A DNA stretch of 64,000 bases from JBFXJF01 sp050175155 (GCA_050175155.1 JBFXJF010000012.1:1-64000), one strand, 5' to 3'. Positions 1-8,207 are shown, counted from the stretch's first letter. Program-made: numbers and translations. The notes: a model not told the origin generated them from the sequence alone.

Positions 1-2
1 GT

Positions 3-467
3 TCTACCGATCATGCCCAAGGAATACTTTCTGCTATCTTGGCCGCAGAAATGAAGCCCTATAATACTTTAGGTCGTCAAGCCGATGTTACTAATATGGT
101 AGTAGATACCGCCGCTTTCATCTACCTAACTAAGCACAAGCAATTCCAAGGTGCTACCCCTGGTTCAAAGGTTGGTGTTTATAAAGCTGGTGAATTACTA
201 GGTCGTGGAATCTATGTAGCACCTCCTAACATCATAACCCCCGTTGCTAACAAGGGCTTTGCTTATATCTTCGGTAAGAGCGCCGATGGTCTATCTGTTG
301 ATAGTCCTGTAAGCGTTGGTACTTGGAAAGCCAACATCGTAACCGATCCTGTTGAGTTGAAGAACTTCAACAGTCAAATGGGTATGGCCGCAATGATGGA
401 CATGAGGACAAATAATCGTAACTTTGCTAATAAGGTAGAAATTACCAACTTGACTCCCAATGCCTAA
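3..467 (+). CDS. Probable major capsid protein, C-terminal part (cut by left edge)
   Basis: The reading frame is open from the window edge, so this is the 3' end of a longer gene. The visible 154 residues contain a region rich in Gly, Val and Pro (GRGIYVAPPNIITP, SVGTWKANIV) followed by DPVELKNFNSQMGMAAMMDMRTNNRNFANK. This ending resembles the C-terminus of gp23-like HK97-fold capsid proteins of large myophages. Codon use is distinctive: AAG, ATC, TTC, TAC and GGT are frequent compared with neighbours, as expected for a very highly expressed gene. A strong terminator follows at once, also typical for the last gene of a capsid transcript. The identity rests on resemblance, codon bias and context; another abundant virion protein is possible. 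Confidence 0.55.
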   Translation, partial: STDHAQGILSAILAAEMKPYNTLGRQADVTNMVVDTAAFIYLTKHKQFQGATPGSKVGVYKAGELLGRGIYVAPPNIITPVANKGFAYIFGKSADGLSVDSPVSVGTWKANIVTDPVELKNFNSQMGMAAMMDMRTNNRNFANKVEITNLTPNA

Positions 468-488
468 TCATTACTTAATTTAAACTAA

Positions 489-520
489 ATCCCCAAGTAT
501 AAAAACTTGGGGATTTTTTT
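489..520 (+). terminator. Rho-independent terminator after the capsid gene
   Basis: Stem CCCCAAGT (491-498) pairs with ACTTGGGG (505-512), six-base loop, followed by a T-run. Confidence 0.9.
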
Positions 521-547
521 GACTTTTACTTATGTTTTAAGTATATT
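519..547 (+). promoter_or_regulatory. Early-type promoter for the homing endonuclease gene
   Basis: TTGACT (519-524), 17-base spacer, TATATT (542-547). The -35 box overlaps the T-run of the preceding terminator, so the mobile gene carries its own promoter. Confidence 0.7.
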
Positions 548-647
548 ACTATTAGTGGATAGAAAAGAAGTAGCTATCTTTTTGACAAGCTTAGACTCCA
601 AGCTTCCACTTAACTTTTAAAGGGGTTCAGGAGAAGAATACAATATA

Positions 648-2435
648 ATGCTTATCACTAAATTGTTAATATCAAAATCTTTTTTAATTAGAAATAAAAC
701 TCATTTTATCAAAAAAGGATATAAGGTTACTGAATTATCCAAAGATGTTAAACAAGAAGATTATAATAAAGATTTAATTGAAATAAATGTAAGTGATCTA
801 TCTTCTTCTTCTCATATTCATGTGCAATATTATTGTGATTATTGTAGTTCAAACGAAGTGTTACATGTTAGTTATAAGGTGTATTTAAAACGAAGAAAAA
901 TAATACAAAAAGATGCCTGTGCTAAATGTGCTGTGTTAAAAGCAAAAGAAAGTATATTAGAAAAATGTACTGAAGAAGAATTGATAATTAAAAGTAAACA
1001 AAAATCTGATAAACTTAAAAAACGTTGGGAAAATTATAATAATGAAGAAGTTGAAAACATTATTGAAAAACGAAAAGAAACCTGTTTGAAAAAATATGGA
1101 GTAGATAGTCCTTTAAAAAATGAAGACTCCCGAATCAAAGGTAAACAAACATGTTTAGATCGATATGGAGTTGAAAATGCATCACAGAATGAAGATATAA
1201 AAAATCAAAAAAAGAAAACATATTTTGATAAAACAGGATATTATCATCCACAACAAAATCCAGAAGCAAAAAAAGAAAAAAGTAAAAGATGTTTGGAAAA
1301 CTACGGTGTAGAATTTCACCAACAAAGAAAAGATTTACAATATAAAACTTATGAAAAATTTTATAATTACTTTTTAAATAATGGAAAAACCTTATTATTA
1401 TCTTTTGATGATTTTTATGCTAAGAAACATATGAAAGAGTATGAATTAAAGATATTTTGCAATAAATGTAAAACAGAGTATTATCAATCGCCATTCAACC
1501 TAAAGATCAATGTAAATAATTCTTTTAAAGATTATTGTCCAATATGTAATCCTTCCTTAATAGGAGGGTCACTTCAAGAAGCTACTTTATTTAATTGGAT
1601 AGCAACTTTAGAAAAGGACATTCAACCTCATAATCGAAGAGTACTAGATAGAAAAGAAATTGATATATTCCTTCCTTCAAAAAATATAGGATTTGAATAT
1701 AATGGTTTGCATTGGCATTCTGACAACTTTAAAGGTTTCACTAAGTACACGCATAAAAGTAAGCAAGATAAAGCAAAAGAAAAAGGCGTTGATTTGTTTT
1801 TTATATATGATTTTGAATGGTTGGAAAAAACTGATATAGTAAAATCAATTATTAAAAATAAATTAGGTATTATTGATAATAAGATATTTGCTAGAAAGTG
1901 TGATTTACAGTTGGTCAATTACAAAGTGGCTAAGTCTTTTTATGAAAATAACCATATACAAAGTGGGTCTATTATTAATTCTAAAATGATATCTATTGGT
2001 TTATTTTATACTGATGAGTTGGTTTCTTTAATAACATTAGATAAATCACGATTTGATAAACAATATGAATGGGAATTGATAAGATTCTGTAATAAGATAA
2101 ATACACAAGTACTTGGTGGATTTTCTAAAATGCTAAAGTATTTCGAGCGTAATTATAATCCAAAAAGTATTTTAACCTATTCAGAAGCTAGACTTTTTCA
2201 GAAAAATACATATGAATCTTCAGGGTTTACTTACATAAAAACAACCGACCCGAATTACTTTTATATTAAAAAAGGAAAATATATAGGAACCCGTCATAAG
2301 TTTCAAAAACATAAATTACCAAAAATCTTAGAAAATTTTGATATAAAGTTAACTGAATGGGAAAATATGGTAAACAATGGGTATGACCGTGTGTGGGATT
2401 GTGGTAATCGAGTTTTTGTGAAAACTTATGGTTAA
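648..2435 (+). CDS. Free-standing homing endonuclease, EDxHD-type nuclease domain
   Basis: This 595-aa protein has Cys pairs at C63/C66, C91/C94, C271/C274 and C297/C300, which suggest two zinc-binding modules. Residues 140-225 hold four degenerate copies of a 'TCLxKYGVxxPxxN' repeat, as in DUF7487-type DNA-binding regions of phage endonucleases. Residues 333-358 (RKEIDIFLPSKNIGFEYNGLHWHS) fit the EDxHD / Vsr-like catalytic core known from the I-Bth0305I family. Family knowledge: such enzymes cut DNA to spread their own gene. The gene sits between the capsid terminator and the next cistron, has its own promoter, and is preceded by the RBS AGGAGAAG. Its codon use is much more AT-rich than the capsid gene, consistent with a separate origin. 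Confidence 0.8.
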   Translation: MLITKLLISKSFLIRNKTHFIKKGYKVTELSKDVKQEDYNKDLIEINVSDLSSSSHIHVQYYCDYCSSNEVLHVSYKVYLKRRKIIQKDACAKCAVLKAKESILEKCTEEELIIKSKQKSDKLKKRWENYNNEEVENIIEKRKETCLKKYGVDSPLKNEDSRIKGKQTCLDRYGVENASQNEDIKNQKKKTYFDKTGYYHPQQNPEAKKEKSKRCLENYGVEFHQQRKDLQYKTYEKFYNYFLNNGKTLLLSFDDFYAKKHMKEYELKIFCNKCKTEYYQSPFNLKINVNNSFKDYCPICNPSLIGGSLQEATLFNWIATLEKDIQPHNRRVLDRKEIDIFLPSKNIGFEYNGLHWHSDNFKGFTKYTHKSKQDKAKEKGVDLFFIYDFEWLEKTDIVKSIIKNKLGIIDNKIFARKCDLQLVNYKVAKSFYENNHIQSGSIINSKMISIGLFYTDELVSLITLDKSRFDKQYEWELIRFCNKINTQVLGGFSKMLKYFERNYNPKSILTYSEARLFQKNTYESSGFTYIKTTDPNYFYIKKGKYIGTRHKFQKHKLPKILENFDIKLTEWENMVNNGYDRVWDCGNRVFVKTYG

Positions 2436-2444
2436 CACCAACCT

Positions 2445-2473
2445 TTGACTTTTCCTAACTAATTATGTATAAT
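2445..2473 (+). promoter_or_regulatory. Consensus-like early promoter
   Basis: TTGACT (2445-2450), 17-base spacer, TATAAT (2468-2473) with an extended TG just upstream. The RBS AAGGAG follows close by and feeds the gene at 2494. Confidence 0.8.
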
Positions 2474-2493
2474 ATAATCAAGGAGAAGAATGA

Positions 2494-2964
2494 ATGAACA
2501 AAAAAGAACTTATACTCTTGTCTAAAACATTAAATAACATTTTGAATAGTGAAAAGGACTCTACACTAAAGTTTAAGTATGTACTTATAAAAATGAACAA
2601 AGCTATTAAAAGTGAAATTATTACTTTAACTAAATTTGAAGAAGACATTAATGCTGTTCTTAAGCCTTTTGATACAGACAAGATTGCCGTGTATGAAAAA
2701 TATGGGGAACCTATTGAAAATGGATTTAAGTTACTTCCAAATAATGTAAGTAAAGCTAATAAGGAATTAAATGAATTAGTAGAAAAGTATAAAGATTTGT
2801 TTGAAGAAAATTCGAAACGATGGAAGGAGTATAGCACCTTATTAGAGGAAGCAGTTGATGTTTCTTTGTCAAAGATTCCATTATCACTAATCCCTGATTG
2901 GATTGAACCAAAGGATTTGACCATTCTATCAAATTTAGACTTAATTGATGAAAGCGAGAGTTAA
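2494..2964 (+). CDS. Phage protein of unknown function upstream of ClpP
   Basis: 156 aa, charged and largely alpha-helical by composition, with no membrane segment or recognised catalytic motif. It resembles DUF1617-type small phage proteins only in length and helical character, so I do not assign it. A near-consensus promoter lies just upstream, and its stop overlaps the ClpP start (taATG), indicating translational coupling. Confidence 0.75.
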   Translation: MNKKELILLSKTLNNILNSEKDSTLKFKYVLIKMNKAIKSEIITLTKFEEDINAVLKPFDTDKIAVYEKYGEPIENGFKLLPNNVSKANKELNELVEKYKDLFEENSKRWKEYSTLLEEAVDVSLSKIPLSLIPDWIEPKDLTILSNLDLIDESES

Positions 2965-3614
2965 TGAAAATTCAAGATGATGATGTAGAAATCAACCTAC
3001 ACAGTAAAACACCAATCATTTCATCATCATTAGCACATAAATATGAATTTTATTTGACTGGTGAAATACAAGAACCTGAAATGTATTTAGAATGGTTTCA
3101 TACTATTCGTTCAGCTAATGATAATGATGTTGTTGTTATTTATATAAATTCCCCAGGTGGGTTTGCAAGTACTGCTATTCAATTTTTATCGGTGTTAGAT
3201 GATTGTGATGCTGATATTCTAATTCAAGTTGAAGGTGAATGTTATTCTGCTGCTACCTTAATCTTTATGAAAGCTGGTGTGTTTGCTATCGCCCCTCATA
3301 GTCAGTTTATGTTTCATAATTACTCAGGTGGTGCAATCGGTAAGGGTGGTGAAATAAAGGAAAAAGTTTCGCATCAAACAAAATGGTCGGAAACATTATT
3401 AAAGGATGTTTATAAACATTTCTTTAATGAAAGTGAAATTCAACAAATTTTAGATGGTAAAGACTTTTGGATGGACGGGGAAGAAGTAATAAAAAGAATG
3501 AATTATCGTTTAGAAACTTTTAAAAAAGAATTTGAAGATAAAGAAAAAGAAGAGATGAAAAAGACCAAAGCTAAGCCTACATCGAAAGAAATTAAAGTTT
3601 CTAAAAAGAAATAA
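2964..3614 (+). CDS. ClpP-like serine protease, candidate prohead protease
   Basis: 216 aa, ClpP/crotonase fold. The substrate-binding strand is INSPGG (61-66). The nucleophile is Ser95 in GECYSAAT, which aligns with GQAASMGA of ClpP. His118 lies in PHSQFMFHNYSGG and Asp167 in DGKDF, so the triad looks complete. The Lys-rich tail (about 188-216) is extra. Family knowledge: ClpP-type proteases act as capsid maturation enzymes in many tailed phages, or as Clp subunits. Its place two genes downstream of a probable capsid gene favours a role in head maturation, but the homing endonuclease insertion separates the two and the gene has its own early-type promoter, so a host-takeover role stays possible. 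Confidence 0.85.
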   Translation: MKIQDDDVEINLHSKTPIISSSLAHKYEFYLTGEIQEPEMYLEWFHTIRSANDNDVVVIYINSPGGFASTAIQFLSVLDDCDADILIQVEGECYSAATLIFMKAGVFAIAPHSQFMFHNYSGGAIGKGGEIKEKVSHQTKWSETLLKDVYKHFFNESEIQQILDGKDFWMDGEEVIKRMNYRLETFKKEFEDKEKEEMKKTKAKPTSKEIKVSKKK

Positions 3615-3633
3615 TTGTTTGGTTCTCTCCTTT

Positions 3634-3660
3634 AAACCCTAGAACTAGCTTCTAGGGTTT
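3634..3660 (+). terminator. Terminator-like hairpin
   Basis: AAACCCTAGAA (3634-3644) pairs with TTCTAGGGTTT (3650-3660). The downstream tract is GTTGTTG, so the U-run is weak. A late-type promoter motif follows immediately. Confidence 0.65.
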
Positions 3661-3667
3661 GTTGTTG

Positions 3668-3680
3668 TAACTATCTATAT
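3668..3680 (+). promoter_or_regulatory. Late promoter-like motif abutting a start codon
   Basis: TAACTATCTATAT followed directly by ATG; no Shine-Dalgarno sequence in between. Confidence 0.6.
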
Positions 3681-3932
3681 ATGAGCAATCAATTAAGTGA
3701 AGTAAAACAATATATAAAATCATTGTTTAGTGATATTTCTAATCTAGAAGAACACAAAGGAATTAAACAAGAGGAGTTATTCAATAGAATAATCTATCTT
3801 TTAGAATTATATATTAATCAAGAAGTGGATCTTTACTTACAAAATCGAATGGCTGATATTGTAAATAAAGTATTAGAAGAAATTAAAAAACAATTCAGTG
3901 AGGAAAATAATGGCACAGACAACGTACAATAA
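3681..3932 (+). CDS. Small helical protein of unknown function
   Basis: 83 aa, acidic and helical, with heptad-like leucine spacing at about residues 20-60. There is no RBS; the start codon is contiguous with the late motif. The 3' end overlaps the next gene. It is first in a late cistron group that includes small membrane proteins and a possible fibre protein. Confidence 0.65.
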   Translation: MSNQLSEVKQYIKSLFSDISNLEEHKGIKQEELFNRIIYLLELYINQEVDLYLQNRMADIVNKVLEEIKKQFSEENNGTDNVQ

Positions 3933-4122
3933 GTGGAATTCTAGGCGTTGGAGAATAACAACTTGGGCTATATTAACTGCAACAATTTTAATGTTATACT
4001 CTTTATTTTCCCAATATGAACCAACATGGCTAACACCAACATTGTCTTTACTTATTGCTATTCCTAGCGTGTATATCGCCGGGGATTCTTTTTCTAAGCC
4101 TAAAACAGGATATACCCCATGA
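3910..4122 (+). CDS. Small two-pass membrane protein
   Basis: 70 aa from the ATG at 3910, chosen because GAGG lies at a good distance; a longer reading from an upstream codon lacks an RBS. Two hydrophobic segments (about 17-35 and 45-60) follow a basic N-terminus (NKWNSRRWR). Size and topology suit a small holin-like protein, but no family is recognised. The stop overlaps the next start (ATGA). Confidence 0.7.
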   Translation: MAQTTYNKWNSRRWRITTWAILTATILMLYSLFSQYEPTWLTPTLSLLIAIPSVYIAGDSFSKPKTGYTP

Positions 4123-4472
4123 TACCCATAACCTATGATTTAATTTCAGATTTAACTTTTACAATAAATATGAATGAAGAAGTTTTTGTTAAAGTTAATG
4201 GTACTTCTTCTTATTGTGTGTTATCTATAAAGGTTCCAGAAACCGCACAATGTATTGTTCAAAGCACAATAGCCTCCAATGAATTTACTAATTTGATAGA
4301 AACAACATATGCAGATTGTTTATGGGAAGATATAAAAGTTAATGGCATCAGTTTGCCTATTATTTCAGAAAGTGTAAGTTCTACTACTTTTTGGAGTCCT
4401 AATTTGTTATATTTTAAAAATGTTTCTTTAAGTGAATTACCTATACAAGTTTCTCTACGGGGTAACAGATAA
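4119..4472 (+). CDS. Hypothetical protein, probably structural
   Basis: 117 aa, rich in beta-favouring residues (Ser, Thr, Val, Ile), with no membrane segment. It is coupled on both sides: its start overlaps the previous gene, and its stop TAA overlaps the next ATG. The position just before a likely fibre or decoration protein suggests a partner or chaperone of that protein; this is inference. Confidence 0.65.
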   Translation: MIPITYDLISDLTFTINMNEEVFVKVNGTSSYCVLSIKVPETAQCIVQSTIASNEFTNLIETTYADCLWEDIKVNGISLPIISESVSSTTFWSPNLLYFKNVSLSELPIQVSLRGNR

Positions 4473-5503
4473 TGATTAATAGCTCTATTTGGGATAGGGA
4501 CACCGGGGAATTACAATGGCAAAATATTGTATCCCCCTCGTTGAACTTAGGTGAATATATAGTTTTTTCACACCCAACCCCTACTACTATAATTTTAAGC
4601 GGTGCTACTCTAACACCTAATGAATTTGTTGATAGTGTTATAGGAATTACACTAAATGGAATATGTGAATACGCTGTAATAAAAGAACACACTGAAGATA
4701 CATTAATATTAGATGATGATTTAACTCATCCTGACCCTGTTGGAAAAACCTTACGAATATTAAATACCACCGTTGTAACAGACATACAGTTAAATACTTT
4801 AATAGCGTTAAATACTACTAATGGGCCTATGGCTATACTTCTTCCTAAATCTAGAAATGAAAATGAACGCAAGTTTATTCATACATACATTGAAGTTTCT
4901 GGTGATTATATTTGTCCGATTGTTTGTAGGGAAACAGATAGACAAGCTGGTGCAAAAAGTGGCTATCTACAATATAAATATGAGGGGGTAAGATTACATA
5001 CTCATTCATGGAATGTAGCACACTGGGACATTATTCAAGTATATGGCGTTAAAAGGTATGCGACAGGTTACTGGGGTGCTAATGATTCTATTGTAGCATT
5101 AAACTTTAGTAATATTATTGCGGCTAAAATTGGGGCAAATATTGTAACAGATTCTTCTAGTAGATTTGCCCCGATAGTAAAAGATGGTGTTAACGGCATA
5201 CAATATATATCGTTATTACCTAGAAAGTTTTCCTGCAAGCTAGTGCTGACTGTAGAAAAGACAGGATCAACGGGGGAAGCAACTATTGGGTTTGCAAAGT
5301 ATGATTATTCAGAAAACACAACAATCCTTCTGGATTCGCGATTAGGTTATACTTTATTCGGCGGTGGTGATGGATTACAATCTGTGTCTGTTATAGTTCC
5401 TGTTGATTTAAACTTCGGCGATGAATTGTATGTGGTAGCTTCTAAAACTGCTGGAACATTAAGTGTTAAAGCAGGTTCATCATTAGAGGTTTTGGAGTAT
5501 TAG
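4472..5503 (+). CDS. Putative fibre or decoration protein with C-terminal jelly-roll-like domain
   Basis: 343 aa, beta-rich throughout. The last 90 residues (from CKLVLTVEKTGSTGEATIGFAKYD to the end) alternate hydrophobic and polar residues with Gly turns, as in trimeric head-domain or C1q-like modules at fibre tips. The N-terminal part contains repeated strand-turn units (TIILSGATLTPNEF, TLILDDDLTHPDP). No signal peptide. Composition and late-cluster position suggest a virion surface protein; receptor or surface binding is inference. Confidence 0.5.
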   Translation: MINSSIWDRDTGELQWQNIVSPSLNLGEYIVFSHPTPTTIILSGATLTPNEFVDSVIGITLNGICEYAVIKEHTEDTLILDDDLTHPDPVGKTLRILNTTVVTDIQLNTLIALNTTNGPMAILLPKSRNENERKFIHTYIEVSGDYICPIVCRETDRQAGAKSGYLQYKYEGVRLHTHSWNVAHWDIIQVYGVKRYATGYWGANDSIVALNFSNIIAAKIGANIVTDSSSRFAPIVKDGVNGIQYISLLPRKFSCKLVLTVEKTGSTGEATIGFAKYDYSENTTILLDSRLGYTLFGGGDGLQSVSVIVPVDLNFGDELYVVASKTAGTLSVKAGSSLEVLEY

Positions 5504-5504
5504 T

Positions 5505-5807
5505 ATGATATACATTTTATATGGGTTTAATACTATCCAATTATTATTAGTATCAATCTATCTTGTTGTCCATTACATTAAGCAAAAAAGACGAATATCA
5601 GATATTTTCTTAAGCATTAGTGCATTCATCTATTCTTTGAACTTTGGACTTTATATAATTCACCTAACTAAAAATCCAATTATTATTGAAAAATTAATTT
5701 TAGATATTGTATTAGCCATCACTATTGCAGTTTGTTTTCTCGCAAGTTTGATGAATGAAAATAATATACATATAAAAAATCTTTTTAAGGGATTGCATCA
5801 TGAATAA
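5505..5807 (+). CDS. Small membrane protein, three predicted segments
   Basis: 100 aa, with hydrophobic stretches at about 2-23, 33-55 and 62-83 separated by basic loops (KQKRR). No family recognised. It overlaps the following membrane protein gene by 8 bases, so the two are probably co-translated. Confidence 0.65.
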   Translation: MIYILYGFNTIQLLLVSIYLVVHYIKQKRRISDIFLSISAFIYSLNFGLYIIHLTKNPIIIEKLILDIVLAITIAVCFLASLMNENNIHIKNLFKGLHHE

Positions 5808-6258
5808 AATATTATTAAAAAAAATTTTTACTTTGTTTAACGTCTCAATTACTGTAGCTAATTTGATATATGCTTTATCATTGATGTTAGTTATTGTTGG
5901 AAATTTTATATGTTTGTTTTATTTTAACAATTTTACAACATTACTATTCTTTGATATGTCGGTTGTACTAACCTTATACATTTTATCTGCAACGGTAGGA
6001 ATATTAACTAAATTGTATGAACATAAACAGTATGTATGTCCTGTAGGAAAAAATCATATAAAAATAATAATCATACTGTGTAAAATAATATCTTGGATTT
6101 TATTATTGTTCGGTTTTTATCTGTTTCTTTTAGAATATAAAAAATATTCCGTTGTTCTTTATTTTGTATCATATATTTTTGATATAGGTTTAATAACTAT
6201 TTTAACATTAGCATTTTATACATTTATAAAAATAATTAATAATGAGATAAAAGAATGA
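5800..6258 (+). CDS. Membrane protein, four predicted segments
   Basis: 152 aa with four hydrophobic segments (about 13-40, 44-68, 85-107, 113-147) and little soluble sequence. The stop overlaps the next start (ATGA). It is second of four consecutive membrane-associated genes just upstream of spanin-like genes, so a role in lysis or superinfection exclusion is plausible, but no motif proves it. Confidence 0.65.
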   Translation: MNKILLKKIFTLFNVSITVANLIYALSLMLVIVGNFICLFYFNNFTTLLFFDMSVVLTLYILSATVGILTKLYEHKQYVCPVGKNHIKIIIILCKIISWILLLFGFYLFLLEYKKYSVVLYFVSYIFDIGLITILTLAFYTFIKIINNEIKE

Positions 6259-7181
6259 CGGAGTACACCATGTGGAATTGGCTAGATAAAGCACCTCTAT
6301 TAAAATTGTTTGATGTAGGCTTAATTTTATTTATATTAGGCTTGCTATTGACAATGATCTATTTTATGGTTAAATCGTTAAAGAAAATAGGGGAACCTAC
6401 ACTAGGGTTTGATGATAAAGGAAAAGTTAAATTTTCATTAAATCCAAAAGAAAATTCTACACTAGAATTATTATTGAAATCCAAAGATGAAGAAATTGAA
6501 AAATTAAGATTAGATTTGCGGGAATTATCAGATAGATTCGCAGTGTTAGACGCACAGGTTAACAAAGATAGAATTATTTCTGACTATCATAAAGATCATA
6601 AAGTTCCATTGATTGAACATAGTGTATTCTTTAATTTAAAGAAAAATTACACAGGTGGGATTGATTTAGATATAGATAATAAAGACCCAATCATAAATAC
6701 TAAAATACAAATTGCTAGAATATTTTTAGAACAATGCAAAATGCCAATTTTCTATGAACGGTTAAAGGAATGGGTTAAAGGTTTTGATGACTGTACAACC
6801 GACGCTGAAGCATTACAAAGGCTATATGGGGTATTAGAACATTTATATGCATGGATAGATGAATATTCAATTAAAGCAGAATCAATTTTAGTAGAACTAG
6901 AAGATGGTAGAACTTTTAGAGGTATTCCACAATCCTTTATAGATAGTTTTAATGAATGGCACGAACCCCATGTAAAAATTGTAGTTTATAAAATAAAAGA
7001 TATACTTTATAATCAATTTTATGCAACATGGCAGTTAAAGTTAATAGTAATTTTAGATCATATAGATACAGCATTTTATTTAACTATAAAAGATGCTGAA
7101 AAAACAATTGAGACTATCAACGGTAAAGTAGAAAAGCAAATTCAGGAAAAATTGAAATCTTTAAAGGACCAAAGGATATGA
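6255..7181 (+). CDS. Single-pass membrane protein with coiled-coil and soluble domain
   Basis: 308 aa. One hydrophobic segment (about 19-43) is followed by a charged coiled coil (about 65-100, LLLKSKDEEIEKLRLDLREL) and a soluble alpha-rich domain (140-290). The N-terminus is short, so the domain probably sits on one face of the inner membrane. Both ends overlap neighbours by four bases. Function unknown. Confidence 0.65.
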   Translation: MTEYTMWNWLDKAPLLKLFDVGLILFILGLLLTMIYFMVKSLKKIGEPTLGFDDKGKVKFSLNPKENSTLELLLKSKDEEIEKLRLDLRELSDRFAVLDAQVNKDRIISDYHKDHKVPLIEHSVFFNLKKNYTGGIDLDIDNKDPIINTKIQIARIFLEQCKMPIFYERLKEWVKGFDDCTTDAEALQRLYGVLEHLYAWIDEYSIKAESILVELEDGRTFRGIPQSFIDSFNEWHEPHVKIVVYKIKDILYNQFYATWQLKLIVILDHIDTAFYLTIKDAEKTIETINGKVEKQIQEKLKSLKDQRI

Positions 7182-7609
7182 AAAGATATGAAACACTTTT
7201 TAAAATCATTATTATCGTGCTTGTTGGTATTAGCTTTACTATCAACTTCAGTTTATTCTCAAACAATAGAGAATTATCAAATCAAGTTCGACAGGTTAGT
7301 GATACTATTACAAGAGTTGAGTCTATACAACGAGAAATTACAAATCAATATATCCGATTTGAAGAAATCAACATCGGATTGGGAAATTCATTATCAGCAA
7401 TTGGAGATTCAGTACTCGGACTTGAAAAATCAATCACGAGTACTAACCGAGCAGTATCAAACATTGGAACAACAATACAAGGACTCTCAAGAGAGATACA
7501 AAATGTCCGAGTTAGAATACCAGAACTTGAAACAATTGCAAATGAATCTGGAAGCCGAATTGCTGAAGCTCAGAGAATCTTACAAGAACTTAGAGAAGGA
7601 AATCAATAA
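7178..7609 (+). CDS. Spanin-like protein: N-terminal anchor and coiled coil (frame 1)
   Basis: 143 aa. A basic start is followed by one hydrophobic segment (about 8-26) and then a long region without proline up to residue 113, with regular heptads (VRQVSDTITRVESIQREITNQ; IGDSVLGLEKSITSTNRAVSN). This is the layout of an inner-membrane spanin (Rz-like): anchor, then periplasmic helix. It overlaps the previous gene by four bases and almost fully overlaps a second gene in another frame (7188-7697). Spanin identity is inferred from topology and the nested arrangement. Confidence 0.6.
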   Translation: MKRYETLFKIIIIVLVGISFTINFSLFSNNRELSNQVRQVSDTITRVESIQREITNQYIRFEEINIGLGNSLSAIGDSVLGLEKSITSTNRAVSNIGTTIQGLSREIQNVRVRIPELETIANESGSRIAEAQRILQELREGNQ

Positions 7610-7697
7610 ATCATTATTAAAAGAACGTTTGATTTTTGGAGGACTAGGCTTTATAGCTGGTGTTTTATCAATGTTTGTGTTCTCTTTGACAAAATAA
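7188..7697 (+). CDS. Signal-peptide coiled-coil protein with C-terminal anchor (frame 2)
   Basis: 169 aa read one frame away from the gene at 7178 over 422 shared bases. The N-terminus is a classical signal peptide (MKHFLKSLLSCLLVLALLST, cleavage probably after VYS). Residues 30-140 form a dense coiled coil with repeated 'LExQYxxLKxQ' heptads, and a glycine-containing hydrophobic segment closes the protein (about 148-166). The 88 bases beyond the overlap keep coding quality. Family knowledge: Rz/Rz1 spanin genes are often nested, and u-spanins have a C-terminal membrane segment. No lipobox cysteine is present at a usable position, so it is not a typical Rz1. A DNA-level coincidence is unlikely because both frames give plausible membrane signals. 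Confidence 0.6.
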   Translation: MKHFLKSLLSCLLVLALLSTSVYSQTIENYQIKFDRLVILLQELSLYNEKLQINISDLKKSTSDWEIHYQQLEIQYSDLKNQSRVLTEQYQTLEQQYKDSQERYKMSELEYQNLKQLQMNLEAELLKLRESYKNLEKEINKSLLKERLIFGGLGFIAGVLSMFVFSLTK

Positions 7698-7698
7698 T

Positions 7699-7715
7699 TT
7701 AACTATAGTATATTA
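7699..7715 (+). promoter_or_regulatory. Late promoter-like motif before a structured leader
   Basis: TTAACTATAGTATATTA lies about 110 bases upstream of the Hsp20 gene, leaving a long 5' leader. Confidence 0.45.
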
Positions 7716-7752
7716 AATTATAATAGGAGGGACAAAGATGGGTAGTTAGGTA

Positions 7753-7799
7753 GTTTAATGCTTAATTGATTAAACATAATCGCTTCGTATGAAGGATTA
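7753..7799 (+). other. Two-hairpin leader upstream of Hsp20 gene
   Basis: GTTTAAT (7753-7759) pairs with ATTAAAC (7769-7775). Directly after, TAATC-g-CTTC (7777-7786) pairs with GAAG-GATTA (7791-7799) across a GTAT loop. A minimal 3-codon reading frame (ATG GGT AGT TAG) sits just before. Possibly an RNA thermosensor or processing site; not matched to a known family. Confidence 0.35.
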
Positions 7800-7826
7800 A
7801 AATCTTACTATTTATAGGAGAAAACT

Positions 7827-8207
7827 ATGTATAATTATGATTCACTAACAAAGGTATTTAACGAGTCACTTTCAACACTCAATTTTGAAGATATCTTTCC
7901 AAGTTTTTACTCAGCTAATGTAGCTACTTTTACTGAAAAAGATGAATATAGTGAAATAACATTATTGGTTGCTGGGGTACCAAAAGATAATATTGCAATT
8001 GATTATAGAAAGAGTGGATATGATACTCTTCTAACTGTTGCAATAAGCAGTAGCTCAAAATTCGTTGCTTCACAAAAGAAAACATATAAACTGTCTAATG
8101 ATTCAGATTTGAAGAACATAAAAGCTTCAATAGCTAATGGTATTCTTACCATTACTATTCCAAAGGATTTAGAAAAATCTGAGTCTGGAAAAGTAATAAT
8201 TAACTAA
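7827..8207 (+). CDS. Small heat shock protein, Hsp20/alpha-crystallin family
   Basis: 126 aa. An alpha-crystallin domain spans about 35-120: SEITLLVAGVPKDNIAIDY near the start and IKASIANGILTITIPK, the typical 'xxAxxxNGxLTITxPK' signature, near the end. Family knowledge: these ATP-independent chaperones hold unfolding proteins, and several T4-like phages encode one. RBS AGGAG at the right distance. Transcribed alone, between a late-type motif and a terminator-like hairpin. Confidence 0.85.
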   Translation: MYNYDSLTKVFNESLSTLNFEDIFPSFYSANVATFTEKDEYSEITLLVAGVPKDNIAIDYRKSGYDTLLTVAISSSSKFVASQKKTYKLSNDSDLKNIKASIANGILTITIPKDLEKSESGKVIIN

